DNA of 64,000 bases from Flavobacterium flevense (lineage in GTDB: Bacteria > Bacteroidota > Bacteroidia > Flavobacteriales > Flavobacteriaceae), in the NCBI RefSeq assembly GCF_900142775.1, contig NZ_FRCC01000003.1, forward strand, positions 124,001-188,000. The letters are read 5' to 3'. The notes under the pieces were generated by a model. That model searched no databases. It was not told the DNA's origin and saw only the letters and a program-made list of their open reading frames with translations. Every line of letters begins with the position of its first letter. The stretch's first letter is position 1. Positions 1 to 9,000 of this stretch are shown here, one piece after another. Made by a program: the position numbers and the translations under genes.

Positions 1-1
1 A

Positions 2-805
2 TTTAAAAAAGAAATAATCGATTTTTCTGCTACAGATAATTTATTTGCTGATAATGTGTTGAAGAAATTTACCGCTTTTGGAGTAAAACCAGAGAATATT
101 TTGAAAGAAGTTTTAATTAAATCCAAAAATAAATTTGTCCGACCAGTATTTTATGGAGTTCCTGACTTTAGTTATGTAGCTGATAAAAACACAAAGAATT
201 TGACTACAATTTATGACGTTTTAGAGAAAGTTCCAAGTGTTTTAGTTGTTGATAGAGCGGTTAGTGTTATAGGTGCTAGTGTTGTGGGGGTACGTGACGA
301 AACACCGGAAGGTAAACCTATACCTAAAAACACACCGCTAATTTTAATAGACGGTAGTCCAATGATAGATACTAGGGAATTAGATTGGATTTTGCCTACT
401 GATGTCGAAAAAATAGATGTAATACAAAGTTCAATTGTTAAGGATTTATACATATTAGAAAATGAATCAGATGGTAGTGTTATTTCAATTTTTACAAATG
501 GAAATAGAGGAAATAAACCTAAAAAAGATCCTTTTCATTCTATTAAACAAGAACTAGAAGGTTTTTATACTGCACGTGTTTTTTATATGCCGGATCCTGA
601 AAAACCCAATGAAGAATTAGATAAAAAAGCAGCGGTAAGAAACACCATTTACTGGAATCCTTATGTGCATCCCGATAAAACAGGAAATGCCGCTGTAAAT
701 TATTTTAATACAAAGGTAGAAACCAAAGTAAAAGTAGCTCTGGAAGGGATCACCGGAGGCGGAATTCCTGTGGTTCGAAATGTTTTTTACACTATTAAAA
801 AATAA
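2..805 (+). CDS. TonB-receptor plug / MG2-type surface protein, 3' end
   Basis: The reading frame is open from the first bases of the window, so only the C-terminal part (about 267 residues) is present; the GTG at 56 is not the true start. A plug-like segment is readable: a stretch NLTTIYDVLEKVPSV, later PLILIDGSPM, then DVEKIDVIQSS and SVISIFTNG. This is the order seen in TonB-dependent receptor plug domains. The last 90 residues (GFYTARVFYMPDPEK, RNTIYWNPYVHPD, TKVKVALEGIT) resemble the end of the alpha-2-macroglobulin-like or carboxypeptidase-regulatory surface proteins of Bacteroidota, which carry a plug without a barrel. Family assignment is from recognition of these blocks. It probably sits at the outer membrane; substrate unknown. 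Confidence 0.75.
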   Translation, partial: FKKEIIDFSATDNLFADNVLKKFTAFGVKPENILKEVLIKSKNKFVRPVFYGVPDFSYVADKNTKNLTTIYDVLEKVPSVLVVDRAVSVIGASVVGVRDETPEGKPIPKNTPLILIDGSPMIDTRELDWILPTDVEKIDVIQSSIVKDLYILENESDGSVISIFTNGNRGNKPKKDPFHSIKQELEGFYTARVFYMPDPEKPNEELDKKAAVRNTIYWNPYVHPDKTGNAAVNYFNTKVETKVKVALEGITGGGIPVVRNVFYTIKK

Positions 806-841
806 TTTTCAGGAGGTTTTTTCATTTTTTCGGGACACTAC

Positions 842-863
842 AGGATAATATTCTAATTATCCT
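842..863. other. 8-bp inverted repeat between plug protein and GH43 gene
   Basis: AGGATAAT and ATTATCCT are separated by 6 bases, 43 bp before the ATG of the GH43-like gene. No T tract follows, so it is either a weak transcript-end hairpin or an operator for the downstream gene. Nothing else decides between these. Confidence 0.3.
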
Positions 864-905
864 CATTTATATTAGCCTTCTAAAAAGTTAATAACACTCC
901 AAATT

Positions 906-2510
906 ATGATAATAACAAATATTTTAAAGTCTGGCTGCAAACTAATTTTCATTGGATTAACATTGTTGTTTTCTTCAAATGAAATTGTAGCACAGTATAA
1001 AAACATCAAAAACGATGTTTTTTGGGATACTAAAGAAGGACTTCCTATTTATAGTCAGGGCGGCGGAGTATTCAGGTTTAAGGATCCTAAAACCGGAATT
1101 GATAAATACTACTGGTACGGTGTACATTATGAAGAAGCAGAGAAATATCGGAATGAGCCTGTAAAGAAATACGATCATTGTACTTTTAAATCGATAAGCT
1201 GTTATAGTTCGACTGATTTGGTAAATTGGACTTTTGAAGCTGATGTTTTTACAGATGAGAAAGCATTTCCTGAAGGGAGGAAAACATGGGTGGGACGTTT
1301 AGGAGTCGCTTTTGTAAAAGAAATGAATAAATACAGCCTTTTTGTCCAGCATGGTAATCAGGTACTTATTCTGCTTGCCGATTCACCTGTTTCAGAATTT
1401 TCATGGCATCAAAAAATAAATATGGAACCCATAATTGGTACATCCAATACAGGAGATCAAACCGTTTTTACCGATGATGACGGAAAATCCTATTTGGTTT
1501 ATTCTTATGGTAAGGGACGTAACAAAATTTATGTTTCTGAAATAGGTATAAAAGAAGGTAAAGTAAATATTTTAGATTGTACACAAATTTTTAAGGGAGC
1601 CAGCAGGGAAGGGAATTGTATGTTTAAATACAAAAACAAATACTATATGGCGGCTTCAAATATCTATGGATGGGATTCTTCTTTTGCCTATTATTTAGTT
1701 TCAGATAATATCAGAGGACCTTATTTACCTGCAAATGAAATGGAAATTATGGATGGTTCTGCGGAGGATTATGCCCATGTAACCCAAACAGGATTTTTCT
1801 ATACGATAAAACGTAATGGTAAAGAAACGGTTATTTATTGTGGTGATCGCTGGGCTGATTTTGCCGGTAATGGTTTAGGGTACAATCAATGGGTGCCGCT
1901 TTCTTTTGACGGACATAAGCCTTATTTTAATTCGTTAAGTTCATGGAATTTGGATGAAAAAACAGGGGATTGGACTGTTGGTGCCGATAATAATTATGTA
2001 AAAAATGGCAGTTTTGAAGCTGACAGAAATAAAATACCCAGTGATGTAAAGCCTGTTCAGGAACAATTATTAGGCTGGAAAACGGTGGCAATCAAAGGAA
2101 ATCCTATTGCTGTAAAAAGCGAAATCTCGCCACAATTAAATTATTTTAATACTGAAGAGGATCGTAAAGAAGTGATAGGCGAAAAGAGTTTGAATATTTC
2201 AGATACAGTCGATTTTACAAGAGAAATTACACAACAAATCAGTTCATCTCCTTATGTAGCTTTAGAAGATGGCGTGTATAATTTGACTGCAGAAATCAAA
2301 AACAGTAAAGGTTTTAGCGAACTTAGAATGTTTGCCAATACTGGGAGTGTGGATTATAAAGTTACTATTGATAAAGAGAATGATTCGTGGACAAGTATTA
2401 GTATTCCGGATATTAAGATACAAAAAGGAAAAATTATCATTGGATTTTATGCTGATGGATCAGCTAATGCACAATGTTTGATAGATGATGTCACATTGGT
2501 AAAAAAATAA
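906..2510 (+). CDS. secreted family-43-type glycoside hydrolase
   Basis: 534 residues. The first about 30 residues form a Sec signal peptide ending near VAQ, so the enzyme is exported. Residues about 35-355 read like a five-bladed GH43 propeller: GGGVFRFKDP, YYWYGVHYEE, CYSSTDLVNWTFE, DGKSYLVYSY, YYMAASNIYGWDSS and GDRWADF are typical blade strands. From about 365 to the end (NNYVKNGSFEADR to CLIDDVTLVKK) there is a carbohydrate-binding-like beta-sandwich. GH43 enzymes remove arabinose, xylose or galactose units from plant polysaccharides or exopolysaccharides; the exact subfamily and substrate cannot be read here, and I did not assign catalytic residues. No polysaccharide-utilisation partners (SusC/D) are in the window, apart from the preceding plug-type protein. 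Confidence 0.75.
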   Translation: MIITNILKSGCKLIFIGLTLLFSSNEIVAQYKNIKNDVFWDTKEGLPIYSQGGGVFRFKDPKTGIDKYYWYGVHYEEAEKYRNEPVKKYDHCTFKSISCYSSTDLVNWTFEADVFTDEKAFPEGRKTWVGRLGVAFVKEMNKYSLFVQHGNQVLILLADSPVSEFSWHQKINMEPIIGTSNTGDQTVFTDDDGKSYLVYSYGKGRNKIYVSEIGIKEGKVNILDCTQIFKGASREGNCMFKYKNKYYMAASNIYGWDSSFAYYLVSDNIRGPYLPANEMEIMDGSAEDYAHVTQTGFFYTIKRNGKETVIYCGDRWADFAGNGLGYNQWVPLSFDGHKPYFNSLSSWNLDEKTGDWTVGADNNYVKNGSFEADRNKIPSDVKPVQEQLLGWKTVAIKGNPIAVKSEISPQLNYFNTEEDRKEVIGEKSLNISDTVDFTREITQQISSSPYVALEDGVYNLTAEIKNSKGFSELRMFANTGSVDYKVTIDKENDSWTSISIPDIKIQKGKIIIGFYADGSANAQCLIDDVTLVKK

Positions 2511-2740
2511 AAGTATCCCCGAATTACACGAAATAACACCAATTTGATATCATATATTTCACGAATCTGTCAAAGACAGAAAAAACTGGTGACTCTGATA
2601 ATAATCGGTTAGTTCAACGCAAAAATCACAAAGTTTAAAAAAAAAATCGGTGTTAATCTGTTTAATCCGTTTAATCTGTGTGCCTTAAATTTGGGTTCTA
2701 AAATTAACCACAAAGTTTGCCACAAGTAAAAATAGCAATT
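2511..2740. repeat. non-coding gap with flavobacterial-type intergenic repeat
   Basis: No gene is supported here. Around 2640-2690 the phrase AATCTGTTTAATCCGTTTAA occurs in a form I associate with dispersed intergenic repeats of Flavobacterium. There is also a partial echo of it near 13465-13480 (TTTGCGAATTTGCGG). The assignment to a repeat family is by recognition only. Confidence 0.35.
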
Positions 2741-2792
2741 AACCGCAGATTCGCAAATTATATAATCAGCGAATCTGCGGTTTGTTTTTTTC
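2741..2792 (+). terminator. strong hairpin terminator after the GH43 gene
   Basis: A perfect 14-bp stem, AACCGCAGATTCGC with GCGAATCTGCGGTT, encloses a 14-base loop and is followed by TGTTTTTTT. It is 230 bp past the stop codon of the GH43-like gene and is the only strong terminator before the next gene. The stem sequence itself belongs to a repeat type common between genes in Flavobacterium. Confidence 0.6.
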
Positions 2793-2910
2793 TAAAAGTT
2801 TAGAACTTATTGTAAAACTTTGCTGTTTATTTTTTCTTCACATTACTATAAATTTCAAGTTATTTGAAGGGAAAAAGAACTTTGCGCAACTTTGTCTCTC
2901 TTTGGGAAAC

Positions 2911-2938
2911 TTTGCGTAATAATTTCTTAGTACCTTTG
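2911..2938 (+). promoter_or_regulatory. promoter of the S1-domain gene
   Basis: TTTG at 2911-2914 and TACCTTTG at 2931-2938 match the Bacteroidota -33 and -7 elements (TAnnTTTG), with 16 bases between them, slightly shorter than usual. Transcription would begin near 2945, just before the ATG at 2960. This argues against the longer upstream TTG start. Confidence 0.5.
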
Positions 2939-2959
2939 CGGCTTAGAAAATTGAATAAA

Positions 2960-3814
2960 ATGCTTAAAATAGGAAAATACAATACCTTAACAATATTAAG
3001 AGATACGCAGGTAGGTTTATTTTTGGGGAATCCGGAAAAAGATCCTGAAGGAATTCACGATGTACTGCTGCCTAATAAATATGTCCCTAACGAATTTGAA
3101 ATAGGTGAGGAGCTGATTGTTTTTGTGTATTTAGATCACGAACAACGTCCTGTAGCTACCACATTAGAACCTTATATTTTGTTGAATGAATTTGCGCTTT
3201 TGCGTGTAAATTATATCAATCAGGTGGGTGCTTTTATGGATTGGGGAATGGAAAAAGACATTCTGGTTCCATTCAAGGAGCAGGCCAGACCAATGGAAAA
3301 AGGAAAACGCTACTTGGTTTACCTGTATATGGACGAAAAAACCAACCGATTAGTTGCTTCAAGTAAGACGAATCAATTCCTTGACAACGAAACGCTTACG
3401 GTTGAAAACGGAGAGGAAGTTGAGTTGATTGTTTCGCATATTACTGAAATCGGGATTAATGTGATTATCAACGAGAAACACAAAGGTCTTTTGTATAAAG
3501 ATGAGGTTTATGATGATAGTATCCGTACCGGTGACAGAATGCGTGGTTTTATAAAAAACATTCGACCTGACAACAAAATTGATGTTTCGTTACAAAAACA
3601 AGGATATGAAAATATCGAACCTAATGCCGAGAAAATTTTAGACGAATTAAGAGCGAGTCGCGGGTTTTTAAGATTAAATGATAATTCCCATCCGGAAGAT
3701 ATTAAAACAGTACTTAAGATGAGTAAAAAGACTTTTAAGAAAGCCATTGGAGCTTTATATAAAGAGAAGCTCATTGAGATTAAAGAAGACGGAATTTATC
3801 TGATTAAAGAATAA
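2960..3814 (+). CDS. CvfB-like S1 RNA-binding protein
   Basis: 284 residues from the ATG at 2960. A frame-open TTG at 2864 would add 32 residues but would lie upstream of the promoter at 2911-2938, so I reject it. The protein has the CvfB/YitL layout. There are three S1-like OB folds (around residues 1-60 with VGLFLGN, 65-130 with VNYINQVGAFMDWGMEKDILVPF, and 145-210 with VSHITEIGINVIINEKHKGLLYKDEV). A C-terminal winged helix follows (about 220-284, VLKMSKKTFKKAIGALYKEKLIEI). The family binds RNA; in Staphylococcus CvfB influences virulence gene expression, and in Bacteroidota the role is not established. It stands alone between two terminators. Confidence 0.82.
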   Translation: MLKIGKYNTLTILRDTQVGLFLGNPEKDPEGIHDVLLPNKYVPNEFEIGEELIVFVYLDHEQRPVATTLEPYILLNEFALLRVNYINQVGAFMDWGMEKDILVPFKEQARPMEKGKRYLVYLYMDEKTNRLVASSKTNQFLDNETLTVENGEEVELIVSHITEIGINVIINEKHKGLLYKDEVYDDSIRTGDRMRGFIKNIRPDNKIDVSLQKQGYENIEPNAEKILDELRASRGFLRLNDNSHPEDIKTVLKMSKKTFKKAIGALYKEKLIEIKEDGIYLIKE

Positions 3815-3827
3815 ATGATACAAATAC

Positions 3828-3856
3828 AAAAAGCACAGCATAACACTGTGCTTTTT
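3828..3856. terminator. bidirectional terminator
   Basis: AAAAAGCACAG pairs with CTGTGCTTTTT around a 7-base loop. The T/A tracts are symmetrical, so it can end both the S1-protein gene (plus) and the nitrate reductase operon, whose last gene stops at 3922 on the minus strand. Confidence 0.75.
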
Positions 3857-3921
3857 GCGTTTTTAGATGTTGTTTACAGATTCGGATGTTTTAAAAAAGC
3901 AACCGGGTTTATAGCCAACAT

Positions 3922-4473
3922 TTATTTTTCGAAATCTACTTTAACTTTGTAATTGTTAGCCTTTAAGATGGTTTCAATTGAACCAAAAGATGCAATCGTT
4001 TTTTGGTATTCTTTTTCTTTTTTCAACGCAATTTGTCTTAATGCATTTTGAAAACGACTCACTTCTTTAAGCGTAGTCAAAATCAAACCCGGAACAGCCA
4101 CATTCATACCTGCTTTATCTTTGGCAACCATTGTGAAATAAGACGAATTACAATGTTTAATCACTCCTGTTTGAATGTTTTCAGCTTCTACCCGAATGCC
4201 TACCACCATAGAACTGTTTCCCACATAATTCACACTGGCTTTCATGGTAACTAATTCTCCCACTTCAATAGGTTTAAGAAAATTTACGGTATCTACAGAA
4301 GCGGTTACACAATAATTTCCTGAAAATTTAGAGCCACAGGCAAAGGCAATCTGATCCATTAAAGATAAAATATAACCACCATGGATTTTTCCACTGAAAT
4401 TAGTGTGCGAAGGCAGCATTAATTCCGAGATTGTTATTTTAGAAGAATCAACAGTTTTATATTCGGTATCCAT
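3922..4473 (-). CDS. acyl-CoA thioesterase, hotdog fold
   Basis: 183 residues, the length of YciA/BACH-type thioesterases. The hotdog helix is obvious: HTNFSGKIHGGYILSLMDQIAF (residues about 22-43) holds the Asn and Asp typical of the active site, followed by strands VTASVDTVNFLKPIEVGELV and MVVGIRVEAENIQTG. The enzyme would hydrolyse acyl-CoA to free acid and CoA in the cytoplasm. It starts 28 bp after the rubredoxin-tailed protein and is the last gene before the terminator at 3828-3856, so it is co-transcribed with the nitrate reductase genes. A link to nitrate metabolism is not obvious. Confidence 0.85.
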   Translation of the reverse strand: MDTEYKTVDSSKITISELMLPSHTNFSGKIHGGYILSLMDQIAFACGSKFSGNYCVTASVDTVNFLKPIEVGELVTMKASVNYVGNSSMVVGIRVEAENIQTGVIKHCNSSYFTMVAKDKAGMNVAVPGLILTTLKEVSRFQNALRQIALKKEKEYQKTIASFGSIETILKANNYKVKVDFEK

Positions 4474-4501
4474 ATTTATTTAATTTTAGTGATAGTGTGT
4501 T

Positions 4502-5944
4502 TTAGATGTCTTGTTTTTCAGCGGTTAAAAGTACAAAATTAGATTTGGGTGCTTCACATAAAGAACAACAATAGCTGTCTGGTAAATTTTCAAATAAAAC
4601 ACCTTTTTCGATGCCTTGAACCGTATCCCCATATTCTGAATTGTAAATCGTCAGACATTCAGAACATTGGTACATATCCTGTTCCTGTTTTTCTTTCTTA
4701 GCAGTTGTTGCTGAATTGTTTTCAACCAGCGTATTGTTACCTAATTCGTTAAAATATTTTTTACTCAGTTCGATAAGAATACCTGGTAATTCCAGTTTGT
4801 CAATATCTTGTGTATGAATGATATAATCACGAGTATTGGGGTCAAAATGTTTGGCATACAACACATTATAAGTATCCCGGATTTTGATGGACTCTAAATC
4901 TTTAGGCAAATTGTTTTTTTCGATAACAATAGAAGTAAAATAATGTCCTTCTCTGTTATAATCAGAAATTCCAAACGTTAATCCGTATGTACTAATGTCA
5001 AATTGATCCAGTGTTCGTACCAGAAAAGTTTTCAGGTTCAGAGACCATTCTGTTGCTACAGGCAAATGCCAGTTTAATTCTAAAAGAGAATGTCTTACAT
5101 TGATTCCTTTTTTTCCAAGGAATTTCTCCCAGTCCAGTTTTCTTTCTTTGGGAATTCCTTTTATGATGAAGGATTTCCAGGAGGTAATGCATATTTTTCC
5201 AATTTTACAATCAAAACACAAATCGCACATTTCTTTTAGAAATTCCAAATCGTACAGATTATTCCTCCAGTACAATCCCAGCCAGTATTGATCAATTCCC
5301 AGTCTGTTCATTCCTTCATAATAAGGAAACGGATAAAAAGGAACATTAAGTGCTTTGTCGATAGTTCGGTTATTGGTATCCAAATTTTCACTGACAAGAT
5401 TAAAAATCATGTCAATTCCGATGGATTCTTCGCTAACAATGCGCTCAATTTCATAATAAATTTTAGCAATATCCCAGCTGTAAATTAATACCGGATAGAC
5501 TTCCATACGCTGCCAGTTAGGCAAACGAATGTACAAATACCAATAATCTTCATGCTCAGAAGCTATAAAATTTATATGACCCGTAAACAAAGGAACCAGC
5601 TGTTGTTTAGGATCCGTTATATTTACTTTTAAAGCAGGCTGATCTTTAAATTGTTCTAATACATACAAGAATTTATTGCCTGTTAACCAGGCTGTATTTC
5701 TAAAAATATCAGTAGAAACATAAGAGGAAACAATATTATTGCCGCTCTGTTCATCAGGGTATACAATATGAAATTTACCATTATTTTCTGTTTCCGAATA
5801 TTCAAACCCATTTGGGAAAATAATATCCTGTCTGGAACCAAAAGAAATGGTTTTAAGTCCTTGTGCCAAGCTCATGTTGACAATGCTACGTAATTCACCT
5901 GGCGAAAGAACGCCTCCTTTTACTATTAATCGGGTTAATTCCAT
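4502..5944 (-). CDS. NiR/SiR-like protein with C-terminal rubredoxin
   Basis: 480 residues. Residues 1-70 (VKGGVLSPGELRSI, then ISFGSRQDIIF) resemble the ferredoxin-like half-domain of siroheme nitrite/sulfite reductases, including the conserved Arg-Gln. A second copy is around 315-345 (TYGLTFGISDYN). The canonical siroheme/4Fe-4S signature (C-x5-C...C-x3-C) is not visible. Instead Cys 240, 243, 246 and 252 form a compact cluster that could bind iron. Residues about 424-475 are a complete rubredoxin: CSEC (427, 430), NSEYGD, FENLPDSYCC and the CSLC pair (460, 463). It lies directly downstream of the nitrate reductase, so an electron-transfer or nitrite-reducing role in nitrate assimilation is likely, but the catalytic chemistry cannot be assigned. 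Confidence 0.7.
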   Translation of the reverse strand: MELTRLIVKGGVLSPGELRSIVNMSLAQGLKTISFGSRQDIIFPNGFEYSETENNGKFHIVYPDEQSGNNIVSSYVSTDIFRNTAWLTGNKFLYVLEQFKDQPALKVNITDPKQQLVPLFTGHINFIASEHEDYWYLYIRLPNWQRMEVYPVLIYSWDIAKIYYEIERIVSEESIGIDMIFNLVSENLDTNNRTIDKALNVPFYPFPYYEGMNRLGIDQYWLGLYWRNNLYDLEFLKEMCDLCFDCKIGKICITSWKSFIIKGIPKERKLDWEKFLGKKGINVRHSLLELNWHLPVATEWSLNLKTFLVRTLDQFDISTYGLTFGISDYNREGHYFTSIVIEKNNLPKDLESIKIRDTYNVLYAKHFDPNTRDYIIHTQDIDKLELPGILIELSKKYFNELGNNTLVENNSATTAKKEKQEQDMYQCSECLTIYNSEYGDTVQGIEKGVLFENLPDSYCCSLCEAPKSNFVLLTAEKQDI

Positions 5945-5946
5945 GT

Positions 5947-6050
5947 TCTTGTTTTTTAGTCCTTAGTACTCAGTACTTAGTTGTTAGTGCCTAGTCCTTA
6001 GTTTTTAGTCCTTAGTAGTTTGAAAAACTAGGGACCAGGTACTAAGGACT
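5947..6050. repeat. type A intergenic repeat (CCTTAGT array with inverted arm)
   Basis: The gap between the nitrate reductase and the rubredoxin-tailed gene holds four or more copies of words such as AGTCCTTAGT and AGTACTTAG, ending in the complementary arm TACTAAGGACT (about 6038-6048). Transcribed, it would fold into a long imperfect hairpin. The same sequence type fills the thrC-thrB gap at 32470-32584. No coding potential. Confidence 0.7.
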
Positions 6051-6057
6051 CTTCAAC

Positions 6058-9000
6058 TTATTTACACTTTGCTAATATTTCTTTTACTTCCGTTTTACAG
6101 CTTCCGCAACCTAAACCGGCTCCGGTTGATTTGCATAATTCGGTAAAATTAGTGGTTCCGGTTTTGATAGCTTCTTCAATATTCCCGCTTCCTACCTGAC
6201 TGCACGAGCAAACTAATTTACCCACGACAGGCTTTGCCGCAGCGCTGCTTCCTCTTAATAGTTGGTTTCGTTTGTTTGACAATTCAATTTTGCTTTCGAT
6301 CATGGTTTTGAATTCGGCAAATTCATTTTTGTCACCCATTAAAATAGCACCTACTAACAAATCGTCTTTAACGATACATTTTTTGTAATACCGTTTCTTT
6401 AAATCGGCAAATACAATTTCTTCATAATTGTCATCATTTTCAGGAATAGCCAGTTCGCCAATGCTGCAAAGATTGATATCCTCCAATTTCAGAATATTCA
6501 TCAATACCGAACCTTTGTAATAACTGCTGATGTCGCCTGCTAAATAATTAGCCAGAGTATCAGCCTGTTCTTCAGCAGCCGATGTAATTCCGAATAGCTT
6601 TCCATTAAATTCAGCTATTTCCCCAATGGCAAAAACATCCGGATTCGAGGTTTGCAAATATTGATTTACTTTAACGCCACGTCCGCAGGCAATTCCGGAT
6701 TCTTTAGCAATTTCTATATTCGGGATGGTTCCAATGGCGTACACAATAGCGTTTGCCGTTAATATTCGACCACTTTTTAATGCGATTTCAAGTTCGTTAT
6801 CATTATCCGATTCAAAAACAGTGCTGACTTCATTATCAAAATAAATCTGAATATCCCGAAGCTGTACTTCTTCAGCTAACAATTTACAGGAAATTCGGTC
6901 TAATTGACGTTCCATTAATCGGGACGCTCTTTGAATAATAGTAATTTTTACTTTTTTATGTTTTAAGGCTGCGGCCAATTCTAATCCTAATAAACCACCA
7001 CCTACAATGACAACATGCTGTTCTTCAGGAGCTAAATTAGTCTGATCTAAATAGTTTTTTAACTTGTCAGCGTCTTCTTTTTTACGCATTGTAAAACGTC
7101 CCGGAAGATGCAACTGAGCGTTTTCAGGAACAAAAGGACGGCTTCCTGTTGCCAGAATTAAGTTGTCAAAAGTGTGGGTTGTACCACTGCTGTCTGTGAT
7201 GATTTTAGCAGTAGTATTGATATTTTCGATTCCTACAGAGGATTTTAAGGTGATATTTAGTTTTGTTAAAACATCTTCATTTCTTATTTTTAATAAACTT
7301 TCCCAGGTCAATTCATTGGTTACATATTCCGGCAAAAGCACCCGATTGTAAAACGGATTAGCCTCATTTGAAAAAACAATAATTTCATCGGTGGTATTGA
7401 GTTCTCTGTAATTTTGAATAAATCGGAAAGCGGCAGCTCCGGCACCTACAATAGCAATTTTCTGAAATGGTTTTTCGTATTTTTTTACTTTAACAGCAGT
7501 AAATTTAAAATCTGGTTCTTTAGAAACAGGATCGACAACCGTATTGGTCAAGTTATTGGCTCTGTTTAAGTCATTTTCTAATTGTTTTCCCCAGTGCATT
7601 GGTAAAAAAACAACGCCTTCCTTGATGGTATCGGTAACATTGGCTTTGACCCTGACTTCTCCGTTTTTACTGCTTACTACCACAATATCACCATTTTCAA
7701 TCCCGGTTTTAAAAGCATCAATAGGATTGATTTCTAATAAAGGATTCGGAATATGAGAAAGTAAACGTGCTACTTTTCCTGTTTTAGTCATTGTATGCCA
7801 TTGATCTCTGATGCGACCTGTGGTAAGGATAAAAGGAAATTTATCGTTTGGTTTTTCAGAGGTATTTTCAATAACAGCAGGCAGGTTAAAAATGGCTTTC
7901 TGAGACGGAGTATAGAATTTTTTGTCGGTAAAAAGGCGAGGTGTTCCCGGATGTCCGTAATCAGGAACCGGCCATTGAAAAGTACCTTCGTATTTTAATC
8001 GGTTGTAGTTCAGGTAGGAAATGTCAATATTTGTGTTTTTGGTCATTTGGCAATACTCCTTGTAAACTTCTTCGGCGGTATTAAAATTAAAACCACTGAA
8101 TCCCATTTTTTTTGCAAAACGACACAGAATTTCAACATCCGAAAGCGCTTCTCCGGGAGCATTTATTCCTTTAGGTAAATACGAAATTCGTCTTTCCGAA
8201 TTGGTCATGGTTCCTTCTTTCTCTAACCATCCGGCAGCAGGAAGCAGTAAATCGGCAAATTTTGCAGTATCGGAGTTGTGTGATATCTCCTGCACAACAA
8301 CAAATTTGGCGTTTTGCAAGGCTTTTTCGACTCTTCGGGAATCAGGTAAACTCACCATTGGGTTGGTACAAATAATCCAAACGGCTTTCATTTTTCCAGA
8401 TTCTAAAGCATCAAACATTTCTGTTGCTGTCAATCCCGGTTTTTCGGAAATACTGTCAACACCCCAAAAATCAGCCACTTCCTGACGGTGTTCCGGATTA
8501 GCGAGTTCTCTGTGTACAGCAAGCAAATTAGCCATTCCGCCCACTTCGCGTCCACCCATAGCATTAGGTTGCCCTGTTAATGAAAAAGGTCCTGAACCCG
8601 GTTTTCCTACATGTCCGGTTAATAAAGAGATATTGAGCAAGGCAGTGTTTTTATCCACTCCCACAGCACTTTGATTTAATCCCATGGCCCAAAGAGACAG
8701 GAAACCTTCGGCTTTACCTATTAAATCAACTGCCATATCAATTTCCTTAATGGAAATTCCGCACAATTGAGAAGCTTTTTCTAATGAAGTTCCCAATACC
8801 AAATCCTTATAAGCATTAAAGTTTTCGGTATGGTTTTTTATAAAATTATTGTCGGTGTATCCTTTTTCTATAATTCTTTTGGCTAAAGCATGGTATAAAA
8901 TAATATCGCTTCCGGGAAGAATTTGCAAATGTAAATCGGCCGTTAAAGCCGTATCTGTTTTTCGGGGATCAATGACGATGACTTTTACTTTCGGGTTTTT

